DNA from: Ga0077527 sp964531455
GTDB taxonomy: Bacteria > Pseudomonadota > Gammaproteobacteria > Burkholderiales > SG8-41
Length of the DNA stretch: 64,000 nucleotides
Reading direction: 5' to 3'
NCBI GenBank assembly: GCA_964531455.1
Contig: CAZHFZ010000006.1
Location: 1-64,000, forward strand
Made by a program: the position numbers and the translations under genes. The notes under the pieces are model-generated. The model was not told the DNA's origin and searched no databases. It saw only the letters and a list, made by a program, of their open reading frames with translations. The stretch's first letter is position 1. Each line of letters begins with the position of its first letter. Below are positions 50,318 through 59,419 of this stretch, piece after piece.

Positions 50318-51151
50318 ATGGATGATTTCGATTTCACGCGCCCCGCGCAGAGCGAGGTCTACAACGCCAACGTGGCGCGGCTGTTTTTTCATGCCAACGG
50401 CAAGGCCCGCAGCGCGGCTGCGGGCAGCGCGCTGTTCGCTGAAAATTCATCGGGAAAGAGCATGTATTTTGTAGCCAGCGGCGAGGTTGCGCTGACCCGC
50501 GGCGGCAAGCCGCTGGATGTAATCAAGGCTGGTGAGGTATTGGGCGAAATGTCGGTGCTGACCGGAGCCCCGCGCAGCGCAACCGCAACGGCACGGGTTG
50601 CTTGTGAGGTCATCGAGCTGGATGCATCCGGTTTTTCGAAGGCAATCCAGAAGGCGCCGGAATTTGCGCTGATGCTTCTGGCCATCCTGATCAAACGGCT
50701 GCGGCTCGCGCTGGCGATGCAGATGCTGGGCAAGGGGCAGGTTGCCGGCACCATCGAAACCATACCGACCTCGGGCGCGGTTTTCGATGCCTCGCTGCTG
50801 AAGGATCTGACCTCGAATTTCCCGGCGCGTCCTCCGGTGTTTCAGCCCAAAAATACCGTGATCATGCGCGAAGGCGAAGCCGGAATCTTCATGTATGTGG
50901 TGATGGACGGCGCGATACGCATCATGGCTGGCGAGAAGGTCATTGAGTTGATCAAGGCCGGCGGCGTGTTCGGCGAAATGGCGCTGGTTGACCAGTCCAA
51001 GCGCGCGGCTTCTGCAGCTGCGGCAACCGATTGCAATCTGATGTCGATCAATCGCAACGATTTCCTGACCCTGATCAAGACCAATCCGGCATTCGGCGTA
51101 TCACTGCTGAAGACCCTGGCCACCCGTCTGCGCAATACCGGGCGAAAATAA
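50318..51151 (+). CDS. Protein with two cyclic-nucleotide-binding (CAP_ED) domains
   Basis: 277 residues from ATG 50318. Two tandem cNMP-binding domains: the first, about residues 15-120, has MYFVASGEVALTRGGKPLDV and AGEVLGEMSVLTGAPRSATA; the second, about 165-270, has MYVVMDGAIRIMAGEKVIEL and GGVFGEMALVDQSKRAASAA. Both keep the G-E-M and Arg of the phosphate-binding cassette, so binding of cAMP, cGMP or a similar ligand is plausible. There is no DNA-binding helix, membrane segment or output domain. It resembles a regulatory subunit acting through protein contacts. Confidence 0.88.
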   Translation: MDDFDFTRPAQSEVYNANVARLFFHANGKARSAAAGSALFAENSSGKSMYFVASGEVALTRGGKPLDVIKAGEVLGEMSVLTGAPRSATATARVACEVIELDASGFSKAIQKAPEFALMLLAILIKRLRLALAMQMLGKGQVAGTIETIPTSGAVFDASLLKDLTSNFPARPPVFQPKNTVIMREGEAGIFMYVVMDGAIRIMAGEKVIELIKAGGVFGEMALVDQSKRAASAAAATDCNLMSINRNDFLTLIKTNPAFGVSLLKTLATRLRNTGRK

Positions 51152-51163
51152 AGCCGGATGCTG

Positions 51164-52033
51164 TCAGCCAGACTTGCTGATTGAGCGCGGGTCCCGCGGT
51201 TTCCAGAGCCCGCTGTCTACCAGTGTCAGGAAATCCAGCAGATTGCGATTGAAGGCGTCCGGTTCTTCGGTATTCAGCGTGTGTCCTGACGCCGGACAGA
51301 TCCACAGTCGGGCGTTGCGACACACGCGTTTGATGAACAGCGCCGGTCCGACACTGCCATCATCCTCGTCGCCGCACATCACCAGCAGCGGCGGACGGAA
51401 CTTCCGTAATCCGGTTTCGAGGTCGTAGACCGGCGGGCGTTTGGCCTGCACGCCGCGCAGCACCCGTGCCAGACCGATACCCGAGTGGCTTTCATGGATG
51501 CGCCGGAATTCGGTGAATCCGCGAGGATCCTTCATCATCTGCGGGATGCGAGCTGCTGAAATACCCCGTTGCTTCAATGCCGCGGCGGTGCCGGCAGTTT
51601 CGAACAGCGTCGCGTGTGCTTCCGTGGTTTTCAGAAAAGTTTTGCGCGTTGCCGGGTCCGAGCCGGCGCCAGCGCCCAGAGTGGTGACGGACAGGGCCAT
51701 CGCCGGATAACACATGCCAAACTGCAGCGCTGAATACGCGCCCATCGAGCAGCCGATGACATGGGCTTTGCGAATGCCGAGGTGGCGCAGTACGTCGGCG
51801 ATGTCATCGACGGCGATGCGCCACGAATACTTCGTGCGCGCCAGAGGTACTTCGGATGGCGGATAGCCGCGGGCGTTGAATGCAATGCAACGATGGCGGC
51901 GGGAGAAAAACCGTAATTGCGCTTCCCAGCTGCGGGCATCCCCCGAAAATTCATGGACGAAAATCAGCGGCGTACCTTTGCCGCTTTCCTCGTAATGCAG
52001 TCGAACCTTGTCACGTGCAGTCGCGTAGGGCAT
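51164..52033 (-). CDS. Alpha/beta hydrolase
   Basis: 289 residues. The fold is clear: HYEESGKGTPLIFVHEFSGD with the oxyanion-hole loop, RHRCIAFNARGYPPSEVPLA, nucleophile elbow HVIGCSMGAYSALQFGMCYP (Ser in G-C-S-M-G), acid at LLVMCGDEDDGSVGPALF, and His at ICPASGHTLNTEEPDAFN. Similar sequences include enol-lactonases and carboxylesterases; substrate unknown. It lies 16 bases upstream-stop to start beside miaA on the same strand, probably downstream in the mutL-miaA transcript. Confidence 0.92.
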   Translation of the reverse strand: MPYATARDKVRLHYEESGKGTPLIFVHEFSGDARSWEAQLRFFSRRHRCIAFNARGYPPSEVPLARTKYSWRIAVDDIADVLRHLGIRKAHVIGCSMGAYSALQFGMCYPAMALSVTTLGAGAGSDPATRKTFLKTTEAHATLFETAGTAAALKQRGISAARIPQMMKDPRGFTEFRRIHESHSGIGLARVLRGVQAKRPPVYDLETGLRKFRPPLLVMCGDEDDGSVGPALFIKRVCRNARLWICPASGHTLNTEEPDAFNRNLLDFLTLVDSGLWKPRDPRSISKSG

Positions 52034-52049
52034 GGCAAGACCTCGTTGG

Positions 52050-53015
52050 TCAGGATTCCGCGTCGATGATCATTGCTTCGAGCTCCTGGCGGATGTATTC
52101 AAGCACCAGGTCGCCGACGTTTTCGGTGAGGCAGTCGAATTCGGTCAGGTTTTCCGTTGAACGAAGCCAGGTCAGTTGCCGTTTCGCGAGTTGGCGCGTC
52201 GCGGCGATTCCCTGTTCAAGCAGTTCGGCCCGGCTGATGCGGTCATTGAGGAAATCCCAGGCCTGACGATAGCCGACGCAGCGCATCGAAGGAGTGTCAG
52301 GTTCCAGTGCGTATTCGTCGCGCAGCGCGCGCAGTTCATCAATCAGTCCGGCTTCGAGCATCTGTTCGAAACGCATTGCAATGCGGTCATGCAGCACGGC
52401 GCGGTCGCTCGGCAGCAGCGCGATGCGGATCGGCGTGTACGGGAAATAAACGTATTTCGGTTTTTTCAGCAGGTCGGTCATCGACTTGCCGGTGATGTAA
52501 AAAATTTCCAGCGCGCGCTGCACGCGCTGCGAATCGTTCGGTTCCAGCCGTGCCGCAGTTTCCGGATCGACCTTGCGCAGTTTTTCGTGCACCGCCGGCC
52601 AGCCTTCCTCTTCCGCCATGGTCTCAATGATCAGACGTATGGTGGAGTCCGCTTCGGGCAGGTCGTTGAGTCCTTCGACCAATGCCTTGAAATAAAGCAT
52701 CGTGCCGCCGATCAGCAGCGGGATGTTGCCGCGTTCGGTTATTTCGCGCATCAGCGCCAGTGCATCGTCACGGAAACGCGCCGCTGAATAACTCTCATGC
52801 GGTTCGATGATGTTGATCAGGTGATGAGGTGCACGTGCCAGTGTTGCGGCATCCGGTTTGGCGGTGCCGATGTCCATCCCTTTGTAGACCAGCGCTGAAT
52901 CAACACTGATGATCTCGCAGGGCAGTGTGGTCGCCAGCTTTACCGCGACCGCAGTTTTTCCGCTGGCCGTGGGGCCCATCAGCAGGATTGCGGGTGGCGG
53001 GGGAGGTTTTGCCAT
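52050..53015 (-). CDS. miaA: tRNA dimethylallyltransferase
   Basis: 321 residues. P-loop ILLMGPTASGKTAVAVKLAT, then EIISVDSALVYKGMDIGTAK with the catalytic Asp/Ser-x-Gln-type loop (here SALVY), PHHLINIIEPHESYSAARF, GNIPLLIGGTMLYFKALVEG, and RQLAKRQLTWLRS near the tRNA-binding part. It adds dimethylallyl to A37 of tRNAs reading UNN codons. Note SALVY where most bacteria have SAQVY. It follows mutL by 38 bases on the same strand. hfq, the usual next gene, is absent. Confidence 0.97.
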   Translation of the reverse strand: MAKPPPPPAILLMGPTASGKTAVAVKLATTLPCEIISVDSALVYKGMDIGTAKPDAATLARAPHHLINIIEPHESYSAARFRDDALALMREITERGNIPLLIGGTMLYFKALVEGLNDLPEADSTIRLIIETMAEEEGWPAVHEKLRKVDPETAARLEPNDSQRVQRALEIFYITGKSMTDLLKKPKYVYFPYTPIRIALLPSDRAVLHDRIAMRFEQMLEAGLIDELRALRDEYALEPDTPSMRCVGYRQAWDFLNDRISRAELLEQGIAATRQLAKRQLTWLRSTENLTEFDCLTENVGDLVLEYIRQELEAMIIDAES

Positions 53016-53053
53016 TTATATCAATAAAAACAAATGGTTAAAATTTAATGCGG

Positions 53054-54838
53054 CTACTCACCGCGACGGAACAGGCGGTCGAGTTCGGCGACGCTGAAGG
53101 CATGCCATGTCGGCCGGCCGTGATTGCATTGGCCGGAACGTTCGGTAGCTTCCATGTCGCGCAGCAGTGCGTTCATTTCGGGCACCGTGAGTTTGCGGTT
53201 GGCGCGCACTGCCGCGTGGCAGGCCATGGTGCCCAGCAGTTCATTGCGGCGTTCGGTGGCTATGCGGCTGGCGCCATACTCGCGTACTTCGTGCAGCACA
53301 TCGAGTGCCAGCGCCTGTGCGTCAGCATCGGCAAGCAGCGCCGGCACGCCGCGCACGATCAGCGCGCCGGGTCCGGCCGGTGCGATGTCGAAGCCGAGAC
53401 CCTGCAACGCTTCCAGTTCATCTTCAGCGGTGGCGACATCCAGTGCTTCTGCATTGAAATGCACCGGCACCAGCAGCGGCTGCATCGGAATGGTTTGGCC
53501 GTCGAGCGCGTTCTTCAGCTTTTCATACATGATGCGTTCATGCGCCGCATGCATATCGACAATGATCAGGCCCTTGCTGTTTTCAGCGAGGATGTAGATG
53601 CCGGCGAGCTGCGCCAGCGCAAATCCCAAGGGATGTTCTTCACCGGTCGGCGGCAGCGGCGGCGGAGGTTCGGTGGCTGTTGCGGTTGCTGAAGTCTGTG
53701 GAGCAAACATCGCCGCATAAGCGCCGGCTGGCTGGGCGATGCCGAGGCTCATTGCGCCCTGACCGCGGTATAGCGGCATGGACGGCGGGTGCATCGGCGG
53801 CGCGTATGGCATTTGAGGGATTGCGGCGGCAGGGGTCGGTGCGCCGTCGCCGGCCGGACGCGCCAGCGTCTTGTGCAACGCGTGGAATATGAACTGATGC
53901 ACCGCACGCGAATCGCGGAAGCGTACTTCGGCTTTTGCCGGATGCACGTTGACGTCGACCAGCTGCGGATCAATGTCGAGAAACAGTACAAACGCCGGAT
54001 GGCGGTCGTGGTGCAGTACGTCGGCATAGGCCTGGCGTATGGCATGGGCGACCACTTTGTCGCGGATGCAGCGGCCATTGACGAAAAAGTACTGTGCATC
54101 CCGGGTGCCCTTGGCATGGGCGGGCGAACTGATTCCGCCGCGAATGGCGATCTGGCCGCCGGATTCGTACACTTCAAGAGCCCCGGCACCAAAATCATCG
54201 CCGAGCACTGCCGCTACGCGTGACATGAGCGTTTGCGGTTTGACCTGCAGTCGCGCGCGGCCGTTGTGAGTCAGCGAGAACGCGACGTCAGGGCGGGACA
54301 AGGCGATGCGGCGGAAGGCTTCTTCACAGTGCGCGAACTCGGTCTGTTCGGACTTGAGGAATTTGCGTCGCGCCGGGGTGTTGAAATACAGCTCGCGCAC
54401 TTCGATGCGGGTGCCGCGCGGCAGCGTGGCCGGTTCCGGCGGTGAGAGCGTCGGGCCTTCAGCCGCGACACGCCAGGCGTGACGGTCGTCGCCACGACGG
54501 CTGGTGATTTCCAGGCGCGAGACCGACGCAATGCTGGCCAGCGCTTCACCGCGGAAACCGAGGCTGCCGACATGTTCCAGATCATCAAGCGAGGCGATCT
54601 TGCTGGTGGCATGGCGGGCCAGTGCGAGTTTCAGGTCGTCACGGGCAATGCCGCTGCCGTCATCGGTCACCGAGACCAGTTTGACGCCGCCGGAAGCGAG
54701 ATCGACGCTGATCGCCTGTGCACCGGCGTCGAGACTGTTTTCCAGCAGCTCTTTCAGTGCGGATGCGGGCCGTTCAATGACTTCGCCCGCGGCGATCTGG
54801 TTGATCAGGAGTTCGGGCAGAACACGAATCGCGGACAT
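53054..54838 (-). CDS. mutL: DNA mismatch repair protein MutL with intact endonuclease motifs
   Basis: 594 residues from ATG 54838. GHKL ATPase: IRVLPELLINQIAAGEVIER, LKELLENSLDAGAQAISVDL, VTDDGSGIARDDLKLALARH, HVGSLGFRGEALASIASVSR. After a Pro/Ala-rich linker (about residues 330-395) the C-terminal domain has IIVDMHAAHERIMYEKLK, matching the endonuclease pattern D-x-HA-x2-E-x4-E with Met for Gln. It also has MACHAAVRANRKL and SGQCNHGRPTWHAFS, the metal-site partners. This is the MutH-independent nicking type of MutL. The in-frame extension upstream of 54838 is rejected. Confidence 0.96.
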   Translation of the reverse strand: MSAIRVLPELLINQIAAGEVIERPASALKELLENSLDAGAQAISVDLASGGVKLVSVTDDGSGIARDDLKLALARHATSKIASLDDLEHVGSLGFRGEALASIASVSRLEITSRRGDDRHAWRVAAEGPTLSPPEPATLPRGTRIEVRELYFNTPARRKFLKSEQTEFAHCEEAFRRIALSRPDVAFSLTHNGRARLQVKPQTLMSRVAAVLGDDFGAGALEVYESGGQIAIRGGISSPAHAKGTRDAQYFFVNGRCIRDKVVAHAIRQAYADVLHHDRHPAFVLFLDIDPQLVDVNVHPAKAEVRFRDSRAVHQFIFHALHKTLARPAGDGAPTPAAAIPQMPYAPPMHPPSMPLYRGQGAMSLGIAQPAGAYAAMFAPQTSATATATEPPPPLPPTGEEHPLGFALAQLAGIYILAENSKGLIIVDMHAAHERIMYEKLKNALDGQTIPMQPLLVPVHFNAEALDVATAEDELEALQGLGFDIAPAGPGALIVRGVPALLADADAQALALDVLHEVREYGASRIATERRNELLGTMACHAAVRANRKLTVPEMNALLRDMEATERSGQCNHGRPTWHAFSVAELDRLFRRGE

Positions 54839-55102
54839 GCGCGGATTATAAGCGGTGCGGACGGGTTGCAAGCGGAACGCGATCACTTGCAGGCGGCATT
54901 GCTTTTACCCGGGGTCGTGCAGGCCGGAAAATGTGTTTTTGCCTTATAATCAAAACCATAACGTCATACGCGGGGCATATGATTATTGTTGTTTCCGTGC
55001 TGATCCGCATCACGTCCGCTTGGTCTGATCTACCTCAATGTCCGGCGTTCAATAACCTCCAATATCCAGTTCCAGTGCCAACCAAGAAATGAAGGGGAAT
55101 CC

Positions 55103-56670
55103 ATGCCTCAGATCATAGGTGTGCCAAAAGAAACAGTGGCCGGTGAAAAACGCGTCGCCACCGTTCCGGAAGTCGTAGAAAAGCTGATCAAGCTGGGCTT
55201 CAAGGTCATGGTGCAGTCTGGCGCTGGTGACGCCGCCAACTGCAGTGACGATACCTATCGCGCTGCCGGCGCGGAAATCGCGGCGACTGCGGCCCAGCTG
55301 TGGTCCGGCTCGGACATCGTGTTCAAGGTTAGTGTTCCGACAACTGAAGAAGTCGGCCTGCTGCGCGAAGGCGGCACGCTGATCGGCTTTATCTGGCCGG
55401 CGCAGAATCCGGAGTTGATGCAGCAACTGGCGGCGAAAAAGGCCACAGTGCTGGCGATCGACTCGCTGCCGCGCACACTGTCCCGCGCGCAGAAAATGGA
55501 TGTACTGACGTCCCAGGCCGGTGTTGCCGGCTACCGCGCGGTCATCGAGGCTGCAAACGCGTTCGGCCGTTTCTTTAATGGCCAGATTACCGCCGCGGGC
55601 AAGGTTCCGCCGGCGAAGGTGTTCATTGCCGGTGCCGGCGTAGCCGGTCTTGCCGCGATCGGTACTGCGGCAGGTCTGGGCGCCATCGTGCGCGCCAACG
55701 ACACGCGTGCCGAAGTGGCCGATCAGGTGGTTTCGCTGGGTGGCGAATTCGTCAAAGTCGATTACGAAGAAGAAGGTTCCGGCGGCGGCGGCTACGCCAA
55801 GGTGATGAGCGAGGGTTTCCAGAAAGCCCAGCGCGAGATGTACGCCAAACAGGCGAAGGAGGTGGACATCATCATCACCACCGCGCTGATTCCGGGAAAG
55901 CCCGCGCCGAAACTGATCACTGCCGAGCTGGTGCCGAGCATGAAGCCGGGCAGTGTCATCGTCGACATGGCCGCGGANNNNNNNNNNCCGGCAAGGCGGT
56001 GGTGAAGCACGGCGTGACCATCATCGGGTATTCCGATCTCAACTCGCGTCTGGCCAAGCAGTCATCAACCTTGTATGCCACCAACCTGTTTCGCCTGGCC
56101 GAGGAACTGTGCAAGACCAAGGACGGCGTCATCAACGTCAATATGGAAGATGACGCGATCCGCGGGCTGACAGTGGTGAAGGAGGGCGGCATTACCTGGC
56201 CGCCACCCGCGCCGAAACCTGCGGCAGCGCCGCCCGCAGCCGCAGCCAAGCCGGCAGTTGCGCCACCGAAGTCGCACGGTCATGGCGGTGGTGGTGCGCC
56301 GGCGTCCGGTAAAAGCACGGCGATTACCTTCCTGGTCGGTGCGATTCTGTTCTGGTTTATCGGCGCCTATGCGCCGGCCGCTTTCCTGGCGCACTTCACC
56401 GTGTTCGTACTCGGCTGTTTTATCGGCTACATGGTGGTGTGGAATGTGACGCCGGCGCTGCATACGCCGCTGATGAGCGTAACCAATGCGATCAGCAGCA
56501 TCATCGCCATCGGCGCGCTGGTACAGGTGGCGCCGCCGATAACGGGTGCGGTCGACCGGCCGGAGACCTGGATTCTCGGCCTCGCGGTGGTCAGCATCGC
56601 GCTGACCACGATCAACATGTTCGGCGGATTTGCAGTGACCCGCCGCATGCTTGAAATGTTCCGGAAATAA
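55103..56670 (+). CDS. pntA: NAD(P) transhydrogenase subunit alpha, interrupted by an assembly gap
   Basis: AAGGGGA precedes ATG 55103. Domain I (NAD-binding): MPQIIGVPKETVAGEKRVAT, AKVFIAGAGVAGLAAIGTAA, and the loop PGKPAPKLITAELVPSMKPG. The 10-N gap falls in the strand after VIVDMAA; after it the frame changes and continues GKAVVKHGVTIIGYSDLNSR, STLYATNLFRLAEELC. An Ala/Pro-rich linker with HGHGGGG leads to the membrane part (four TM segments, STAITFLVGAILFWFIGAYA onward), ending TRRMLEMFRK. It transfers hydride between NADH and NADP+, coupled to proton flow. The true gap must be 2 mod 3 long for the frame to join, so 10 Ns is a placeholder and the frameshift is an artefact. Confidence 0.93.
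55978..55987. other. Assembly gap (10 N) inside pntA
   Basis: Ten N between GCCGCGGA and CCGGCAAGG. Homologous proteins have about nine more residues (pattern QGGNCE) here, so the real missing length is probably about 29 bases. Confidence 0.97.
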
Positions 56671-56681
56671 GGGAGACGACC

Positions 56682-58103
56682 ATGTCATCAAGCCTCGCTA
56701 CAGTCTCCTACATCGGAGCAACCATACTGTTCATCCTCAGCCTCGGTGGACTTTCGAATCCCGAGTCGTCACGGCGCGGCAATCTCTACGGCATGCTTGG
56801 CATGACCCTTGCCGTGCTGGCGACGGTGTTCGGGCCGCAGGTGACTGCCAGCGGTTACGCCTGGATCATCGGCGCGATGGTGGTCGGTGGTTCGATCGGT
56901 TTATATGCCGCACGGACAGTGAAAATGACCCAGATGCCGGAACTGGTCGCGCTGATGCACAGCCTGGTCGGTCTCGCCGCGGCGCTGGTCGGTTTTGCGA
57001 ACTACATCGATCCGGCAGCGTCCAGCCATATGCAGGGCGTCGAAAAGACCATCCATGAAATCGAAATCTACGTCGGCATCCTGATCGGTGCGGTAACCTT
57101 TTCAGGTTCGATCATCGCTTTCGGCAAACTCTCGGGCAAGATCGGCGGCAGTCCTTTGCTGCTGCCGGGGCGTCACCTGCTGAATCTGATCGGCCTGCTG
57201 GTCATCATTTATTTCGGCCGCGAGTTCATCCATGCCGAATCGATTGAGGCGGGCATGAAGCCGCTGATCATCATGACGGTGATTTCGCTGCTGTTCGGCA
57301 TTCACATGGTGATGGCCATCGGCGGCGCCGACATGCCGGTAGTGGTGTCGATGCTCAACAGCTACTCGGGCTGGGCGGCGGCGGCGACGGGGTTCATGCT
57401 TTCGAACGATCTGCTGATCGTCACCGGTGCGCTGGTGGGCTCGAGCGGCGCGATCCTCTCCTACATCATGTGCAAGGCGATGAACCGCAACTTCATCAGC
57501 GTGATCGCCGGCGGTTTCGGTACCGGCGGCGGTGCTCCGGCCAAACCCAAGGGTGAGGGCGAGCAGCCGGCGGGCGAAGTGGTGTCGGTCAATGCCGCGG
57601 AAACCGCGGAGCTGCTGCGCGAATCGAAAAACGTGATCATCGTGCCGGGTTACGGCATGGCCGTTGCGCAGGCCCAGCACACGGTGTATGAAATCACCAA
57701 ACTGCTGCGCGAGAAGGGCGTCAATGTGCGCTTCGGCATTCATCCCGTCGCGGGCCGCATGCCCGGACACATGAACGTGTTGCTGGCCGAAGCCAAGGTG
57801 CCTTACGACATCGTGCTTGAAATGGATGAACTCAACGAAGACTTCCCCGACACCGACGTCGCGATGGTCATCGGCGCCAACGACATCGTCAATCCGGCGG
57901 CGCAGGATGATCCGACCAGCCCGATTGCCGGCATGCCGGTGCTCGAAGTATGGAAGGCGAAGACTTCGATCGTGATGAAGCGCAGTATGGCGTCGGGTTA
58001 TGCGGGTGTTGATAACCCATTGTTTTATAAAGAAAATAACCGCATGCTTTTCGGTGATGCGAAAAAGATGCTGGATGAAGTGCTGGTCGTGCTGAAGAGC
58101 TGA
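56682..58103 (+). CDS. pntB: NAD(P) transhydrogenase subunit beta
   Basis: 473 residues. The membrane domain (about eight or nine TM segments) starts LATVSYIGATILFILSLGGL. NADP-binding domain III occupies the last about 175 residues: NVIIVPGYGMAVAQAQHTVY, VRFGIHPVAGRMPGHMNVLL, VAMVIGANDIVNPAAQDDPT and MASGYAGVDNPLFYKENNRM. GGGAGACG precedes ATG 56682. It pairs with PntA to make NADPH at the expense of the proton gradient. A strong terminator follows. Confidence 0.97.
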   Translation: MSSSLATVSYIGATILFILSLGGLSNPESSRRGNLYGMLGMTLAVLATVFGPQVTASGYAWIIGAMVVGGSIGLYAARTVKMTQMPELVALMHSLVGLAAALVGFANYIDPAASSHMQGVEKTIHEIEIYVGILIGAVTFSGSIIAFGKLSGKIGGSPLLLPGRHLLNLIGLLVIIYFGREFIHAESIEAGMKPLIIMTVISLLFGIHMVMAIGGADMPVVVSMLNSYSGWAAAATGFMLSNDLLIVTGALVGSSGAILSYIMCKAMNRNFISVIAGGFGTGGGAPAKPKGEGEQPAGEVVSVNAAETAELLRESKNVIIVPGYGMAVAQAQHTVYEITKLLREKGVNVRFGIHPVAGRMPGHMNVLLAEAKVPYDIVLEMDELNEDFPDTDVAMVIGANDIVNPAAQDDPTSPIAGMPVLEVWKAKTSIVMKRSMASGYAGVDNPLFYKENNRMLFGDAKKMLDEVLVVLKS

Positions 58104-58118
58104 CGATCCGCTCAAGCC

Positions 58119-58157
58119 GCAAAAAAATGCGGCCGCACTTGCGGCCCATTTTTTTGC
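58119..58157. terminator. Strong bidirectional terminator between pntB and the Bug receptor gene
   Basis: GCAAAAAAATGCGGCCGCA pairs with TGCGGCCCATTTTTTTGC across a loop of two or three bases, with one bulged C. The A and T runs inside the stem let it act on both strands. It lies between convergent genes ending at 58103 (+) and 58169 (-). Confidence 0.9.
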
Positions 58158-58168
58158 AATGGATTGAA

Positions 58169-59140
58169 TCAATCGAGTTGTACTTTCACCTGTTGCAGGA
58201 CGCCTTTCCAGCGCAAGTCTTCGGACACCAGCAGCTTGTTGAAGTCCTCGGGGCTGCCGGCGTTGATGTCGAAGGTCATCGCGGTGAAACGTTCCTTGAC
58301 GTCGGTGGCCTCCAGCGCCTTGTTGATCGACTTGTTCAAAACGGTCGTGACATTCTTTGGAAGACCCGCGGGGCCGAGCATGCCGTACCACTGGAAGGAC
58401 ACGAAGTCCTTCACGCCGGACTCGACGAAGGTGGTCACTCCCGGCAGCAGCGGATGGCGCTGCGCGCTGGTGATGGCCAGTACCTTCAGGCGTCCGGCCT
58501 TGACGTGCGGCAGCGCGGCCGGCACTGCGTTCATCACCAGCGGAATCTGACCGGCCGTGGCGTCCGCGAGCGAAGGACCACCACCTTTGTATGGCACGTG
58601 GTTCAGCACAAGCCCGGTTTTCAGGCGCAGCCATTCGTAGACCAGATGCGGGCCGCTGGCCAGTCCGCTGGATCCCATCGCCAGCTTTTCAGTTTGTGCG
58701 CGCGGCATCGCCAGCAATTCCTTGAAGGTGTTGGCGCTGAATTTGGGGTGGGCCAGCAGCGCCTGCGGCGAAGTGGCGACCAGATTGAGCGGCGTGAAAT
58801 CCTTGATGGCATCGTATTGCTGTTTGGAATACACCAGTGAATTGATGGTGTGGGGCGCATCGGCCAGCAGGATGGTGTAGCCGTCGGCCGGGGCGCGGGA
58901 TGCGATCAGCGTGCCGATCAGTCCGGTGGCGCCGGGCCGGTTGTCGATGACAAAAGTCTGGCCGAGATATTCCGTGAGCTTGTTGCCGATGGCGCGGCCG
59001 GTGATGTCGGAGCCGCCGCCGGGCGGATAGGGCACGATCATGCGTACCGGGCGCGCCGGATATTCACCGCTGGCAGCCTGCGCCGGGCTGACGCTTGCAA
59101 ATGCAAGCGTCGCGGCAATCAATGCGAGTAAATGGTGCAT
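58169..59140 (-). CDS. Bug-family periplasmic receptor
   Basis: 323 residues. Signal peptide MHHLLALIAATLAFASVSPA ending AQA-A. Family marks: YPARPVRMIVPYPPGGGSDI, VIDNRPGATGLIGTLIA, APADGYTILLADAPHTINSL, HVPYKGGGPSLADATAGQIP. GGAAGGAAT precedes ATG 59140. Third Bug receptor of the window, again without TctAB partners. It diverges from a class V aminotransferase 279 bases away, a common Bug gene context that hints at an amino or keto acid ligand. Confidence 0.95.
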   Translation of the reverse strand: MHHLLALIAATLAFASVSPAQAASGEYPARPVRMIVPYPPGGGSDITGRAIGNKLTEYLGQTFVIDNRPGATGLIGTLIASRAPADGYTILLADAPHTINSLVYSKQQYDAIKDFTPLNLVATSPQALLAHPKFSANTFKELLAMPRAQTEKLAMGSSGLASGPHLVYEWLRLKTGLVLNHVPYKGGGPSLADATAGQIPLVMNAVPAALPHVKAGRLKVLAITSAQRHPLLPGVTTFVESGVKDFVSFQWYGMLGPAGLPKNVTTVLNKSINKALEATDVKERFTAMTFDINAGSPEDFNKLLVSEDLRWKGVLQQVKVQLD

Positions 59141-59419
59141 GTTGATGATTCCTTCCTGCAGTGGTTGACTTGTTGATTGTTTGAAGCAATCCCCGTACCT
59201 GCTGATGTTCGGCAGCGGAGGTCGAGGCGCTGATGATTCGGGGTGATGTGTTCGAAGTGGAAGTTCCGCTCACCCGGCAAAGGTTGTTTATTAAGGATGC
59301 AGATTCAGGTCGCTGTTTCAGGTTATCCGCATGCCCTGTTCGGCGGAAGTGTCGGTACTGTTGATCTGATTCGACTACTATTGCAGATCAAATTTTTCAT
59401 CATTCTGTTGAGGGCATGT

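Noticed and set aside
57102..58634. Open frame of 510 codons on the minus strand
   Set aside because: Antisense to pntB and in the wrong frame across the Bug receptor gene; His/Arg-rich and without motifs.
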